Origin: Sphingomonas aerophila
GTDB taxonomy: Bacteria > Pseudomonadota > Alphaproteobacteria > Sphingomonadales > Sphingomonadaceae
Reading direction: 5' to 3'
NCBI RefSeq assembly: GCF_014199305.1
Contig: NZ_JACIJK010000016.1
Coordinates: 1 to 47,505, forward strand
DNA length: 47,505 bases
Shown: positions 25,109 to 33,719 of the stretch, piece after piece
How positions within the stretch are numbered: position 1 is the stretch's first letter
Layout of the letters: the number at the start of each line of letters is the position of its first letter
Translations under genes and position numbers: made by a program
The notes under the pieces: generated by a model
The model's database searches: none
What the model saw: the letters and a program-made list of their open reading frames with translations, nothing else
Told to the model about the DNA's origin: nothing

Positions 25109-26331
25109 CCCAGTTGATCAGCTCGGGCGCTAGCCGTGACCATCGACAAACGCGGAAGGGCCGAATGCTCGTCGAGCAGCGTTGCGTAACCGGCGAGCAA
25201 CCGACGTTGGAACGCGTCGGCCCCATATTCCTCCTCGGCGTAGCGTGCAGCCGCCACACCCAGCCGCTCGCGCAAGGCCCGGTCGGCGGCGAGCGCCGCG
25301 ACCGCCCCGGCGAACGCTGCCGCACCTGGCGGCACCAGCAAGGCACGTGATTGATCCAGCACCTGCGTGTGCGACAGAATGTCAGTCGCGACAATTCCGC
25401 GCCCAGCCTGCATATAGGCGTAGATTTTCATCGGTGTGTTCACGCCCTTCAGCCGCGGCGAGCATAGAATATCTGCCTGCCGCAACAGCGCTGGCAAGTG
25501 CGCGAGCGGGGCCGGCCCAATCAAACTTACGCGTTCGCCCGCACGTACGGCTCGCGCCCGGGCCCGAGCCGCCTCGACATGGTCGGGTCGACCGCCGACA
25601 ATGATCAAGTGACAGTCACAGCCGGGCGGCAGTTGCGCGAAGGCGTCGATCAGCAGGTCCGTGCCCTGGTAGGACTCAAGGTTGCCCACATACAGCGCGA
25701 TAGATGTGGTCGCGCTGCCTACCACTGTGCGCAGGTCCAGCACCGGCCCAGCATTGGGGGAAGCGGCCGCAACGGGCGTGGCCACGTCGGGCAACAACTG
25801 AATGGTCTGACCCGGCGCCAATGCGCGGACCCGGTCGGCGATCGCGGCACACACCGGCATTACTAGATCGGCCCGCCGCATCGGCCACCGCTCGATCGCG
25901 GCGAACAACCGTCGCAGCGGTGCTAAGCGAGGCCACTTCTCGACGACCTGGTCGCCCATCAACGAATCCATGTCGTAAACAAGTTTGAACCGCCGAAAAG
26001 CCCGCGCGGCCAGGGCCGGGAACACCGACTCCTCCACAGCATGGATTACATCAAACCGCTTGCGCGAAAGCAGCCGGAAGGCGGTGGCCACTAGGAAGAG
26101 GTCGCACAGAATCTTGGCGGGCGATAGACCGATCGGCACCTCGCCCACGAAAGGCGGGCGCTTAACGCGGTGTAGCGTCAGTCCCGGCATGGCAATGTCC
26201 TCGCCGCCGTGGAGAACAACCAAGTCGACCTCGTGCCCCGCTTGGCATAGCGTCTCGACCGCGAAGCGCACAGCAATGGGGGTACCCCGCTCGACGAAGA
26301 AGGGCTGGGGCGCGAGGAACAGGACCTTCAT
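25105..26331 (-). CDS. GT4-type glycosyltransferase (GT-B fold)
   Basis: 408 residues from MKVLFLAPQPFF at 26331, overlapping the upstream stop by 4 bp. The N-terminal Rossmann half has the acceptor loop FVERGTPIAVRFAVETLCQA and FDVIHAVEESVFPA. The C-terminal donor half contains ALYVGNLESYQGTDLLIDAF and ILCSPRLKGVNTPMKIYAYM, where GT4 enzymes place the nucleotide-sugar contacts (the usual E-x7-E motif is modified). It would act at the cytoplasmic membrane face in glycan assembly. Donor and acceptor are not determinable. Confidence 0.88.
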   Translation of the reverse strand: MKVLFLAPQPFFVERGTPIAVRFAVETLCQAGHEVDLVVLHGGEDIAMPGLTLHRVKRPPFVGEVPIGLSPAKILCDLFLVATAFRLLSRKRFDVIHAVEESVFPALAARAFRRFKLVYDMDSLMGDQVVEKWPRLAPLRRLFAAIERWPMRRADLVMPVCAAIADRVRALAPGQTIQLLPDVATPVAAASPNAGPVLDLRTVVGSATTSIALYVGNLESYQGTDLLIDAFAQLPPGCDCHLIIVGGRPDHVEAARARARAVRAGERVSLIGPAPLAHLPALLRQADILCSPRLKGVNTPMKIYAYMQAGRGIVATDILSHTQVLDQSRALLVPPGAAAFAGAVAALAADRALRERLGVAAARYAEEEYGADAFQRRLLAGYATLLDEHSALPRLSMVTASARADQLG

Positions 26332-27203
26332 GCGGCCAGGCGCTTGTTTTCGCGTCGCAGTGCCCATTGAAGGCCCGCCATCTCGACCAGCGATTGGCGC
26401 CGACCATAGGTTTCAAGGGCCGTTTCTGGCGATCGGAGCGCGGCGATTAACGAAGCGGCCGGGGCGATGGGGTTTAGTTTTACCGACACTATCTGCCCGA
26501 AAGTCCCGATACGATTGCTTTCCTTCGGAAGGGGCAGCGGATCGGTGCCACTCAGTACGCGCCGGCCAAGCCTGCGCGGATGGGACAGCAACGCCGACCT
26601 GAACGCCCGCGGACGGGCGGGAATGTCACCGACCATCACACCTCGATGCCGTTCGAGTGCCTTTACAACAAGCTTGCCTCGAGTCCCGACCCACTTACCC
26701 AGGCCCCAGGGTAAGATCGCCAACACGTCGCGCTCTTCAGCATCCCGAAGAACCGCTTCGAGCGGCAAACCGTCCGCAAGCTTGCGTCGTGTTCCGATCA
26801 ACAACACCTCCACGCGCTCGGCGGTGACTACCTGACAGCCAGCGACCAGCAGCACAGGCCTGATGCCCAGCTGCGACATCAACGAGATCGCCTCTCCCGT
26901 TTCGCAGATCCCATGCGGGAGACCTGCGCTGTAGAGTGTTTCGAAGGTGTCGACGGCCTCACTGTCCGTCAAAAGAACCGCACCCACGTCGCTTCCCGCC
27001 GTGGCGAAATTGTCAGCCGCCACCCTCAAATTCATCGTCACGTCGCCGCGTAGATGAACATGGGCGTCAACGGCTACGCGCCGCCGGCCGCTTGTCCCAG
27101 ATGGAGACGTAGCCTCAACTGTTTGGCCGGCCATAATATCAGCCAATGTCATACCAGTCTCAATTGAGGCGCGGACACCGAAAAAGTGTCTATCGATTGC
27201 CAT
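26328..27203 (-). CDS. Predicted metal-dependent hydrolase (PHP/amidohydrolase-like), operon leader
   Basis: About 291 residues if started at 27203; ATGs at 27221 and 27152 are alternatives and none has a clear ribosome site. VAVDAHVHLRGDV carries a HxH-type metal motif like those opening PHP and amidohydrolase barrels. Further potential ligand blocks are GAVLLTDSE, AILPWGLGKWVGTRG, VGDIPARP and LSGTDPLPLP. No exact family is recognised. It is the first gene of the coupled glycan operon and overlaps the GT4 gene by ATGA, so it very likely works in the same pathway, perhaps hydrolysing a glycan or phosphoester. Function is inference. Confidence 0.65.
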   Translation of the reverse strand: MAIDRHFFGVRASIETGMTLADIMAGQTVEATSPSGTSGRRRVAVDAHVHLRGDVTMNLRVAADNFATAGSDVGAVLLTDSEAVDTFETLYSAGLPHGICETGEAISLMSQLGIRPVLLVAGCQVVTAERVEVLLIGTRRKLADGLPLEAVLRDAEERDVLAILPWGLGKWVGTRGKLVVKALERHRGVMVGDIPARPRAFRSALLSHPRRLGRRVLSGTDPLPLPKESNRIGTFGQIVSVKLNPIAPAASLIAALRSPETALETYGRRQSLVEMAGLQWALRRENKRLAA

Positions 27204-27778
27204 CGAACATGTCGATTCCATTCTGGATTTCGACAAAAAGTTTCCGCCGGGCAGCCCTAACTTGAATCTAGAAAGGCTGGGGTTTTACAGCGGGTGCTGA
27301 AGGGCTTTGTCGCCGAGGCGCATAGCACGACGCCGATTACGTGGGTAAAAGAACGAATTGCCGGGTGATCGGGCGGGTGAAGGCATCGACAACGGTCCCC
27401 TCTGCATCTTCAGCTGCAAACATCTGAACTCGTCGCCGCTGGGTAGGCTGAAATCAAACCGCGATCCCAACTCTGCTCGACCACCTTTTAAGCGATATCT
27501 ACTGACGACGCCCGCGACCACATCGCTGAGGATCCAAAGCTGTTACAGGCCAGAAACGTCCAGCTCTGCATCTCGGGCCGAACTCCCTAGTCGACGTGTA
27601 TCATACAGGCCCGAGTAAGAACGTCGTGGCTGCGTCGCGAAACGGCTTGGCCGCCCCGGATGATCCTGCTGCGGGGTCATCGTCGATCTCGATGCAGTCG
27701 ATTTTATCACCATTAAGTTCGCAATCGCCAAGGCTGTTTCTTGGCTGTCGGCACACTGACAAAATTGCACTTCGCGCC
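27204..27778. other. About 570-bp gap between glycan genes
   Basis: Four overlapping short frames occur, none with a ribosome site and recognisable content. The gap lies between two minus-strand genes and should contain the promoter of the operon beginning at 27203; no clear promoter boxes or strong hairpin were found. Confidence 0.45.
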
Positions 27779-29428
27779 TTACCGCGGATAATTCAGACGA
27801 TATAACCGAATGGAACGACCCGCGTAATGACCGAGGTCGACGGGCAAGCTCAGCCCCACGTCCCGGCGCCCCTTCAACGCAGCCAGCGTCGCGTCGTCGA
27901 AGCTCGTTCCCGAGTGGATGAAGGCGTCAGGCTTCAGTACTGGAACGCGTTCAACCTCATTACCCGATCCGCCAAGATACAACGCCGGCACGGCGGTGCC
28001 GAGTGCCAGCTCGGGCGCCCAATCGCCGGCCGCCGAGGCGCCGTGTGGAAGTTCCGACGCCATCGCCTGCGCAACCAGGTTACGCTCCCGAATGGGCCGT
28101 AAGACCAGATCGGCGACGGACGCGAGCCCCAGCGGTACGCTTAAAACCATCAGGAATGTCGCGAGCCCGCCTAGCACTCTGCCGTCCATCAACGCATGTC
28201 GACGGGACCAAGCGGCCGCCGCCAATGCCAAGGCAGTCAACAGGAGAAACTTGCGGTCAATTGACAGGGCCAAGCCGGGCAGGGCCCAGCCCCTCACAGC
28301 CGAGGCGATCAGCCAATAGACGCCGATCAGTATTGCAACACCGCCAATAGCGGTCGTGGCGAGCGCTACTGGCGTTCTCTCTCCATACCCGGGCCGGGCG
28401 GGCGAGCGGACGATCGCCAACCACTCGACCGGCAGCAGGATCGCGACCGGCAGTAGCGGAATCCAGTAACGCAGCGGATGGTAGCTGAACATACCGACGA
28501 TCAATGGCCCGAGCAGAACCATTCCGACCAGCGCGGCACTATAGGAACTGTTCAGCAGCGCTCGCCGGCGAAAGACCAGAAGGTCGCCAGCACAAAGCAT
28601 CGCTAGCGATAATGCAACGTTGCCACCCACAATCAATGGATTGTCGAGGGCGCTAATCACGGTCCCGACCGCCGAGACGTCCAGCCGCGATTGCCAGATG
28701 TGACGAGTGACCGACGCAAGCGCCAGCGCGATGACGAGCCCTAAGGCTAAGCCCAGTGCTGCCTTGCCTGAGACAGCGACCTGCCGGCCGGCGACCCACG
28801 CAACGCCAATGCCTAGCAGTCCTGGCCCGAAATAAAGCAGCGCCGACGCCTTGATGCTGAACGTTGCTGCGAGCGCCGCGAAACCTAGTGCAACTAACGC
28901 CGCCAGACCAGGGGGAGCTTGCCACCGGCGCAATGCAAAGAGCGGAACATAAAGAACGACAATGATGAATATCTCGAACAGCGCCAACCGCGAGTAAATG
29001 AACAGATTATAGTTGGCGGACAGTGCCATAGCGCCAAGAAGTGTGAGTTGCGGTCCGTATACCTTCCAAAGCAGCGCCATGAAGCCGGCCAGGAATAGAC
29101 CGAAGCAGACTGCAGCGACCCACCGCGCCTGAGCGATCCCCTGCCCTCCGATCTTGAACGCCGTGAGAAATGAAAGCTGAGTGACTGGGCTTTGTTTCAT
29201 CCATCCAGAGTAGCGGTCGGCGGAATTCCAGTGCTCGTTGCCAAACATCAGGAGATTTCGCGCTGCCAGGGTTTTATACCCCTCGTCGGCCCAGGTTGCC
29301 GCGCTCCGGTCGGGAATTGACGTCGGCACATCGCTATCTAGAGCGACCCAACGCAACAGCACGATCGCGGCCAATGCAACCAGGCACAACACCAGCATTG
29401 ATGACCGCCGATTCAATGACGTGTTCAT
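27779..29428 (-). CDS. GT39/ArnT-like membrane glycosyltransferase (GT-C)
   Basis: 549 residues from MNTSLNRRSSMLVLC at 29428. A much longer in-frame extension would run antisense into the flippase gene and is rejected. About ten membrane helices are visible. The first periplasmic loop after helix 1 holds ATWADEGYKTLAARNL, with the acidic residues (DE) where GT-C enzymes of the ArnT/PMT type place their catalytic base. FIYSRLALFEIFIIVVLYVP is another family-like segment. It should move a sugar from a polyprenyl-phosphate donor onto an acceptor in the periplasm, and the DPM1-like enzyme at 24125 could make that donor. Promoter shared divergently with the flippase across 88 bp. Confidence 0.85.
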   Translation of the reverse strand: MNTSLNRRSSMLVLCLVALAAIVLLRWVALDSDVPTSIPDRSAATWADEGYKTLAARNLLMFGNEHWNSADRYSGWMKQSPVTQLSFLTAFKIGGQGIAQARWVAAVCFGLFLAGFMALLWKVYGPQLTLLGAMALSANYNLFIYSRLALFEIFIIVVLYVPLFALRRWQAPPGLAALVALGFAALAATFSIKASALLYFGPGLLGIGVAWVAGRQVAVSGKAALGLALGLVIALALASVTRHIWQSRLDVSAVGTVISALDNPLIVGGNVALSLAMLCAGDLLVFRRRALLNSSYSAALVGMVLLGPLIVGMFSYHPLRYWIPLLPVAILLPVEWLAIVRSPARPGYGERTPVALATTAIGGVAILIGVYWLIASAVRGWALPGLALSIDRKFLLLTALALAAAAWSRRHALMDGRVLGGLATFLMVLSVPLGLASVADLVLRPIRERNLVAQAMASELPHGASAAGDWAPELALGTAVPALYLGGSGNEVERVPVLKPDAFIHSGTSFDDATLAALKGRRDVGLSLPVDLGHYAGRSIRLYRLNYPR

Positions 29429-29516
29429 TCTTGCCGGCCCTTTCAGAATGCTGAAAAGCTGCCACATCGGTCCAGACCTGTCCAGCATGTTACTATCTGG
29501 CGCGTGCGGATAAGGC

Positions 29517-30935
29517 TTGGTAGGCGGAGGCAACGACCGGTCACACGACCGCGCGCGGAAGCGGACGGTCCGCGAACGGGGTAGATCGGTGGGCTCAAGA
29601 AAAGTTGAAGACGCGCCGGTCAAAACGAGCGGACACGCGTTCTCGACTGGTAAGTCAACGGTGCGAGCGGCTTCGGTTGGCGCGGGGCGGCAAGCGTTCT
29701 CTTTGGCTGCGCAGGCTTGGCGGCAGCCGACGATCGCGGCCACTGGCATGTTCGCAGCATCTGGCGCCGCTTTTGCGCTTGGCAATCTTATGCTCGCGCG
29801 CGTTCTGTCCATCGAGGAGTTCGGGCGCTTGGCGCTCGCGTTGGCGCTATTCAACATCACGACACTGATTGCGCCGGTCGGGATTGACCAAGCGGTCCTG
29901 CGCCACCCGATCGATCCCGGTCCGCGGCTGCTACTCTTTCTGCTGGGCACGGCGACGATGGCTGCGCTGGCGGTTGCCGCTGGGTCGCTGACGGCAGGTG
30001 GCTTGCGTCTAGATGAAGCAACGGCGCTCGCGGTTGCTATCATCGCCGGGTCGATAGTGATGCAAGTCGCTGCGGTGCTTCGGGCGGCGCAGCAACCTTT
30101 TCGGTCTATCGCCTACGCCACCGTCCTAAGCTGGTCCATCCTGCTGGTCGGGGCCGGCGCACTACTGGTTCCGGTCCGGCATTCGAGCACCGTGCTCTGG
30201 CTGCTCGCCATTGTTAATCTGGCGAGCGCGGCGATGGGTTGCCACCTTCTGCTCACCCGGCATCGCGTGCCTGAAAAACACAGGGTTGCAATAGATTGGC
30301 GCGAGGCAGTTTCGCTCCTCGGTATTGCGGCAGTGTCTACTATCTCGATCCAGCTCGAGCGTTTGGTGACCCCGATCGTCTTAGACTTGCGCGCGCTGGC
30401 GACCTTCAGCGTGCTCGCCTCCGTCGCAATCTTTCCCTTTCGGCTGGTAACTGCGGGGGCAGGCTTTGCTCTGACGCCGCGGCTCAAGGCCGCGACAAAC
30501 CACCGTGAGCGATGGGCGCTGGTCCGCACTGAACTTCGCATCGTGATTCCGTTTTTGACCATTATGTCGGCGGGCATCATCGTCGCAGCACCGTGGCTAG
30601 TGCGCTTATTAACACGCGGATTATACGACATTACCGTGCCGCTAGTCGTCGCAGCTTGCATCAATGGCAGCGTCAAAGTGGTATTCGCCATCATCCGTGC
30701 CGTGCTGACGGGCTGCGGGACCGCGAAGCAGCTGAGCCATCTCAATCTCCTCAACATCGCCGGGCTGATCGCATCAATTGCCGGCGCCGCCATCGGAGGA
30801 CGATACGGCCTTGTCGGCATTCTCCTAGGTGTAAGCGTCGGCAATTTGCTGGCGGTGATGCCAGCGTTCCGGCTGGCACGGCAGAGCCTCAGACGCAGCG
30901 TGTATCAAGGGCGGCCGAACACTCACGTCTGCTGA
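29517..30935 (+). CDS. Wzx-like oligosaccharide flippase
   Basis: Up to 472 residues from a TTG at 29517; the first 50-70 residues are Arg/Ser-rich and unlike the family, so a later start near residue 45-75 is likely. From about residue 75 there are 12 hydrophobic segments in the MATE/Wzx pattern: AASGAAFALGNLMLARVLSI-EEFGRLALALALF is the classic first helix pair. SIQLERLVTPIVLDLRALAT and FPFRLVTAGAGFALTPRLKA are typical mid-protein segments. It should flip a lipid-linked glycan across the inner membrane. It is divergent from the GT39 gene. Confidence 0.85.
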   Translation: MVGGGNDRSHDRARKRTVRERGRSVGSRKVEDAPVKTSGHAFSTGKSTVRAASVGAGRQAFSLAAQAWRQPTIAATGMFAASGAAFALGNLMLARVLSIEEFGRLALALALFNITTLIAPVGIDQAVLRHPIDPGPRLLLFLLGTATMAALAVAAGSLTAGGLRLDEATALAVAIIAGSIVMQVAAVLRAAQQPFRSIAYATVLSWSILLVGAGALLVPVRHSSTVLWLLAIVNLASAAMGCHLLLTRHRVPEKHRVAIDWREAVSLLGIAAVSTISIQLERLVTPIVLDLRALATFSVLASVAIFPFRLVTAGAGFALTPRLKAATNHRERWALVRTELRIVIPFLTIMSAGIIVAAPWLVRLLTRGLYDITVPLVVAACINGSVKVVFAIIRAVLTGCGTAKQLSHLNLLNIAGLIASIAGAAIGGRYGLVGILLGVSVGNLLAVMPAFRLARQSLRRSVYQGRPNTHVC

Positions 30936-31696
30936 TGAAGTGGATAACCAGCCTTGGCCGGGCAGCCCTGGTCATAGTCTACCGCCCGCCGGGTTCGGCA
31001 GCGGTGCCAACAGAGCGCTCTCTGCCCCGACGCTGCGGTCCACGTGCATGATGGGACACGCCCATCGCACTATGGCCGGGAGTCTCAGGTGATTACAAAC
31101 CCTGTCGACCACGGATGACGCGAACCGCACTGCTAATCCCATTGCTGGCGGAGGCTACGGTGATCAGGGCTTCTCTTCGGATAGCGGCAAGCAAGCGCCA
31201 AGCCATTAGAGTTGGACCTCCTATCACAGTGGGCAGGCTCTTTCCTTGGGCGAAGCGTTGGCGGACATCCGGACGGGATGCTGCCGAACCATGGCGGCAA
31301 CGGCGCCATCACTACGCCGACGTAGAGACGTGGCGCGACTACAGATCCAGCCGCGCGGCTTCCTAAGCTACTCGTCGTTCACCCAATCGGAGGCCTGCTC
31401 ACATCCAAGATCGTGGCAAACTCCCATGCCGCGTTTTTAATCGATACTAGCATGGCCTACGTCGCTTCGAATGTGCGGCTGAATCGCAGAATGACGGAGC
31501 GCGCTGCTGACGGCGCGAGAGCCGTTACCTCGACGGCAACTGTCGCAATATACGCCAACGCTCATGCGAGAGATCTCACCCACTTTCGATGGGCAACATG
31601 GAAGTCGGACGGATCCAGGCAGGGATCGAAAGCTCGCCCTTGCCATCATGGGCGCGGACGAGACTGGTTTGCGGGCAACGGGTGCCCTAAGGTGAG
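30936..31696. other. About 760 bp without a recognisable gene
   Basis: Forward frames exist (30936 onward 38 codons, 31115-31366, 31246-31440, 31413-31730), but none resembles a family or has a good ribosome site plus coding-like composition. It may be decayed coding sequence inside the glycan region. No repeats or terminators of note. Confidence 0.45.
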
Positions 31697-32698
31697 GTGC
31701 ACCGACAGCGTCAGGAATACGACCTGCTAAAAGGCGAGAACAGGAACGGCCTGCAAAGGCCCATCAAGCTGGCGATCAAAGTCGCCGTCTCTGTCCTGCT
31801 TATCCTGCTTGTGATGTCGCGCATCGATTTCACGCGCAGTCTGTCGCTTTTAGCGACCGCTAGTGTTTGGCTAATTTTTCTTGGGGGCTGCCTCATCTTC
31901 GTGCAAACCGCATTAAGCGCTGCGAAATGGCGTATACTTCTGAGCGGACAAGGATTTGCGGTACCCTATAGAAAACTCCTGAAAAGCTACTTCCTGGCGA
32001 ACTTCGTTAATTTGTTTACACCGGGATTCGTCGGCGGGGATGCCTATAGGTCGGTTTCAGTCAGTGCCTACACTGGCGGGGTAAGTCGCTCGCTTTCGTC
32101 AGTGCTGGTCGACAGGATCACCGGCGTCGTCGCGCTCATAATGCTAGGTGCCGCCGGGCTCAGCCTTTATTTTGAACCAGCTCATCCATGGGCTTTGGGC
32201 TCATCAATTTTCGCAGTACTCGCGCTCGGCTACGGGTCCTTCGTCTTGCTAGGCCCAACGATCAATCGCCTGATCGCCGGCAGGACTGGAAGAGTCTTTG
32301 CTTTCGTCCACGATTTGGTTGCAGCACTTCAGCCTACCCAAAGTCTTTGGCTGGCTTTCGCCGTTGCACTTGTGTTCCAGTTCAACATAATCTTGATTGT
32401 TTGCATCTGGGGCGCTGGCCTTCATCTGTCAGCGACGGTCGGACAACTGTTCCTAATTGTTCCTGCTGTGTACATGATGGAGATTCTCCCGATAACCATA
32501 AGTGGGGTTGGTCTTCGCGAAGGCACCTATGCAGTGTTGTTCGCCACGTTCGGCCTGCCCGCTGAGCAAGGGGTCGCGTTGGGTGTGCTAACTAGCGTAA
32601 TGCGCTACTTGGTTGGTGCGGTCGGGTCGCTGGCGTGGTTCATTCCCGACCCGGCCGACCCCGTTGCTCCTCCGGCCGCCAAAGCGACACGGGCCTGA
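31697..32698 (+). CDS. LPG-synthase-type transmembrane protein (UPF0104 flippase-like)
   Basis: 333 residues from a GTG at 31697, preceded by AAGGTGAG. About eight membrane helices; TALSAAKWRILLSGQG and the loop ANFVNLFTPGFVGGDAYRSV, then SVLVDRITGVVALIML, are hallmark segments of the MprF N-terminal / lysylphosphatidylglycerol synthase TM family. LPITISGVGLREGTYAVLF closes the pattern. The soluble aminoacyltransferase half of MprF is absent. Members flip or handle lipids or glycolipids in many glycan loci. It is about 200 bp ahead of the ACP gene and may belong with it. Confidence 0.88.
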   Translation: MHRQRQEYDLLKGENRNGLQRPIKLAIKVAVSVLLILLVMSRIDFTRSLSLLATASVWLIFLGGCLIFVQTALSAAKWRILLSGQGFAVPYRKLLKSYFLANFVNLFTPGFVGGDAYRSVSVSAYTGGVSRSLSSVLVDRITGVVALIMLGAAGLSLYFEPAHPWALGSSIFAVLALGYGSFVLLGPTINRLIAGRTGRVFAFVHDLVAALQPTQSLWLAFAVALVFQFNIILIVCIWGAGLHLSATVGQLFLIVPAVYMMEILPITISGVGLREGTYAVLFATFGLPAEQGVALGVLTSVMRYLVGAVGSLAWFIPDPADPVAPPAAKATRA

Positions 32699-32901
32699 AA
32701 TCGGTGGCAATGAAGGGCCTGTTCGGCGGCGCGCGCTCGACGGCTCTGACGCTATGCCGTCCCGGACCTTGCTGAAATGTTGCTGCTTCGTTTAGAAGGG
32801 TGAGACTTGATCGACCTGTGTGCGCCAATCGAGTGCGTGTATGCAGGTTGTGCGTAGGTCAGCCTGTTTATCCGTCTGATAGGCAGGGCTAGGGGGGTTG
32901 T

Positions 32902-33162
32902 ATGGGCAGCGTTGAAGTCGCCGAGATCCGCCAAGCGCTTAACGAGGCCGGGGTAGAAGACCTCGACGAAGTAGCCGATAACGAATCGCTCCTCGAAGGA
33001 GGACTGCTCGATTCTCTTAAGTTGATCGACGTTGTAGAGGAGCTGCAAGCGCGGTTTAAGGTTCGTATTAAGGCCAAGGATCTAACCCCGACCCACTTTG
33101 ACAGCTTATCTTCCATGAAGGCTTTCCTCGATCAGCTTCTGATCGGAAGCGAGAAGTCTTGA
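32902..33162 (+). CDS. Acyl carrier protein, specialised
   Basis: 86 residues. EGGLLDSLKLIDVVEELQAR contains the phosphopantetheine attachment site (Ser of DSLKL, in place of the housekeeping DSLD/DSLE). The four-helix size and acidic N-terminus (EVAEIRQALNEAGVEDLDEV) fit an ACP/PCP dedicated to a local pathway. A G-rich ribosome site (ggggggttgt) precedes the ATG at 32902. It overlaps the next gene by TTGA and should receive an acyl or aminoacyl group from the AMP ligase at 33712. Confidence 0.9.
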   Translation: MGSVEVAEIRQALNEAGVEDLDEVADNESLLEGGLLDSLKLIDVVEELQARFKVRIKAKDLTPTHFDSLSSMKAFLDQLLIGSEKS

Positions 33163-33719
33163 TAAGTAATGCTGACAAAGAGGAGACGCTGCCTAGCTGG
33201 CGTCGGTCGCTCCAACGTCATCTGATCCCGTCATTTCTGGCGACTGCCTTTTTCTATTTGCGCGACAAGGCCAAGGTGCATCCCTCTGCACGGGTTCAAT
33301 TCGGCTCCAACATCAGATTCGGTGAGAGAACCGTTGTCAAAGCCGCCGCGATCATCCAGGCGAGCGGAGGTCGTGTCCTGATCGGCAGAGATTGTGCCGT
33401 CGGTAGCTTCAATCACATAATTGCTGGCGTTGCTGACGTTGTCATCGGTGATGATGTGCGCTTCGGCTCTAGCGTAGTCGCGATTGCCACCACGAGAGAG
33501 TACCGCCGTAAAGATCAGATCATTTCGAGTCAGGGATTTTCCGACAAGGGGATCAGGATCGGGAACGATGTGCTAATTGGCTCAGGTGCTATATTGCTCG
33601 ACGGCTGCAATATCGGCGATGGAGCCGTCATCGGGGCAGGGAGCGTAGTGTCCGGCAAGGTACCCCCCTATGCCACCGTTTTTGGCGTCCCGGCCAAGGT
33701 CGTGTTCTACCGTGAGTGA
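33159..33719 (+). CDS. Left-handed beta-helix (hexapeptide) acyltransferase
   Basis: 186 residues from a TTG at 33159 overlapping the ACP stop (TTGA). After a short N-terminal helix come hexapeptide repeats of the LbH fold: VHPSARVQFGSNIRFGE, IGRDCAVGSFNHIIAG, VVIGDDVRFGS, then IRIGNDVLIGSGAILLDGCN and VIGAGSVVSGKVPPYATVFG. This matches the maltose/galactoside/NeuD-WbbJ type O-acyltransferases, which act as trimers. Next to an ACP it may use acyl-ACP rather than acetyl-CoA to decorate a sugar. It overlaps the ligase gene by 8 bp. Confidence 0.88.
   Translation: MISNADKEETLPSWRRSLQRHLIPSFLATAFFYLRDKAKVHPSARVQFGSNIRFGERTVVKAAAIIQASGGRVLIGRDCAVGSFNHIIAGVADVVIGDDVRFGSSVVAIATTREYRRKDQIISSQGFSDKGIRIGNDVLIGSGAILLDGCNIGDGAVIGAGSVVSGKVPPYATVFGVPAKVVFYRE

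Noticed and set aside
29429..30043. N-terminal extension of the GT-C transferase by about 200 residues
   Set aside because: Runs antisense into the flippase coding sequence, is Ser/Arg-rich and lacks membrane pattern; the ATG at 29428 starts the first helix.
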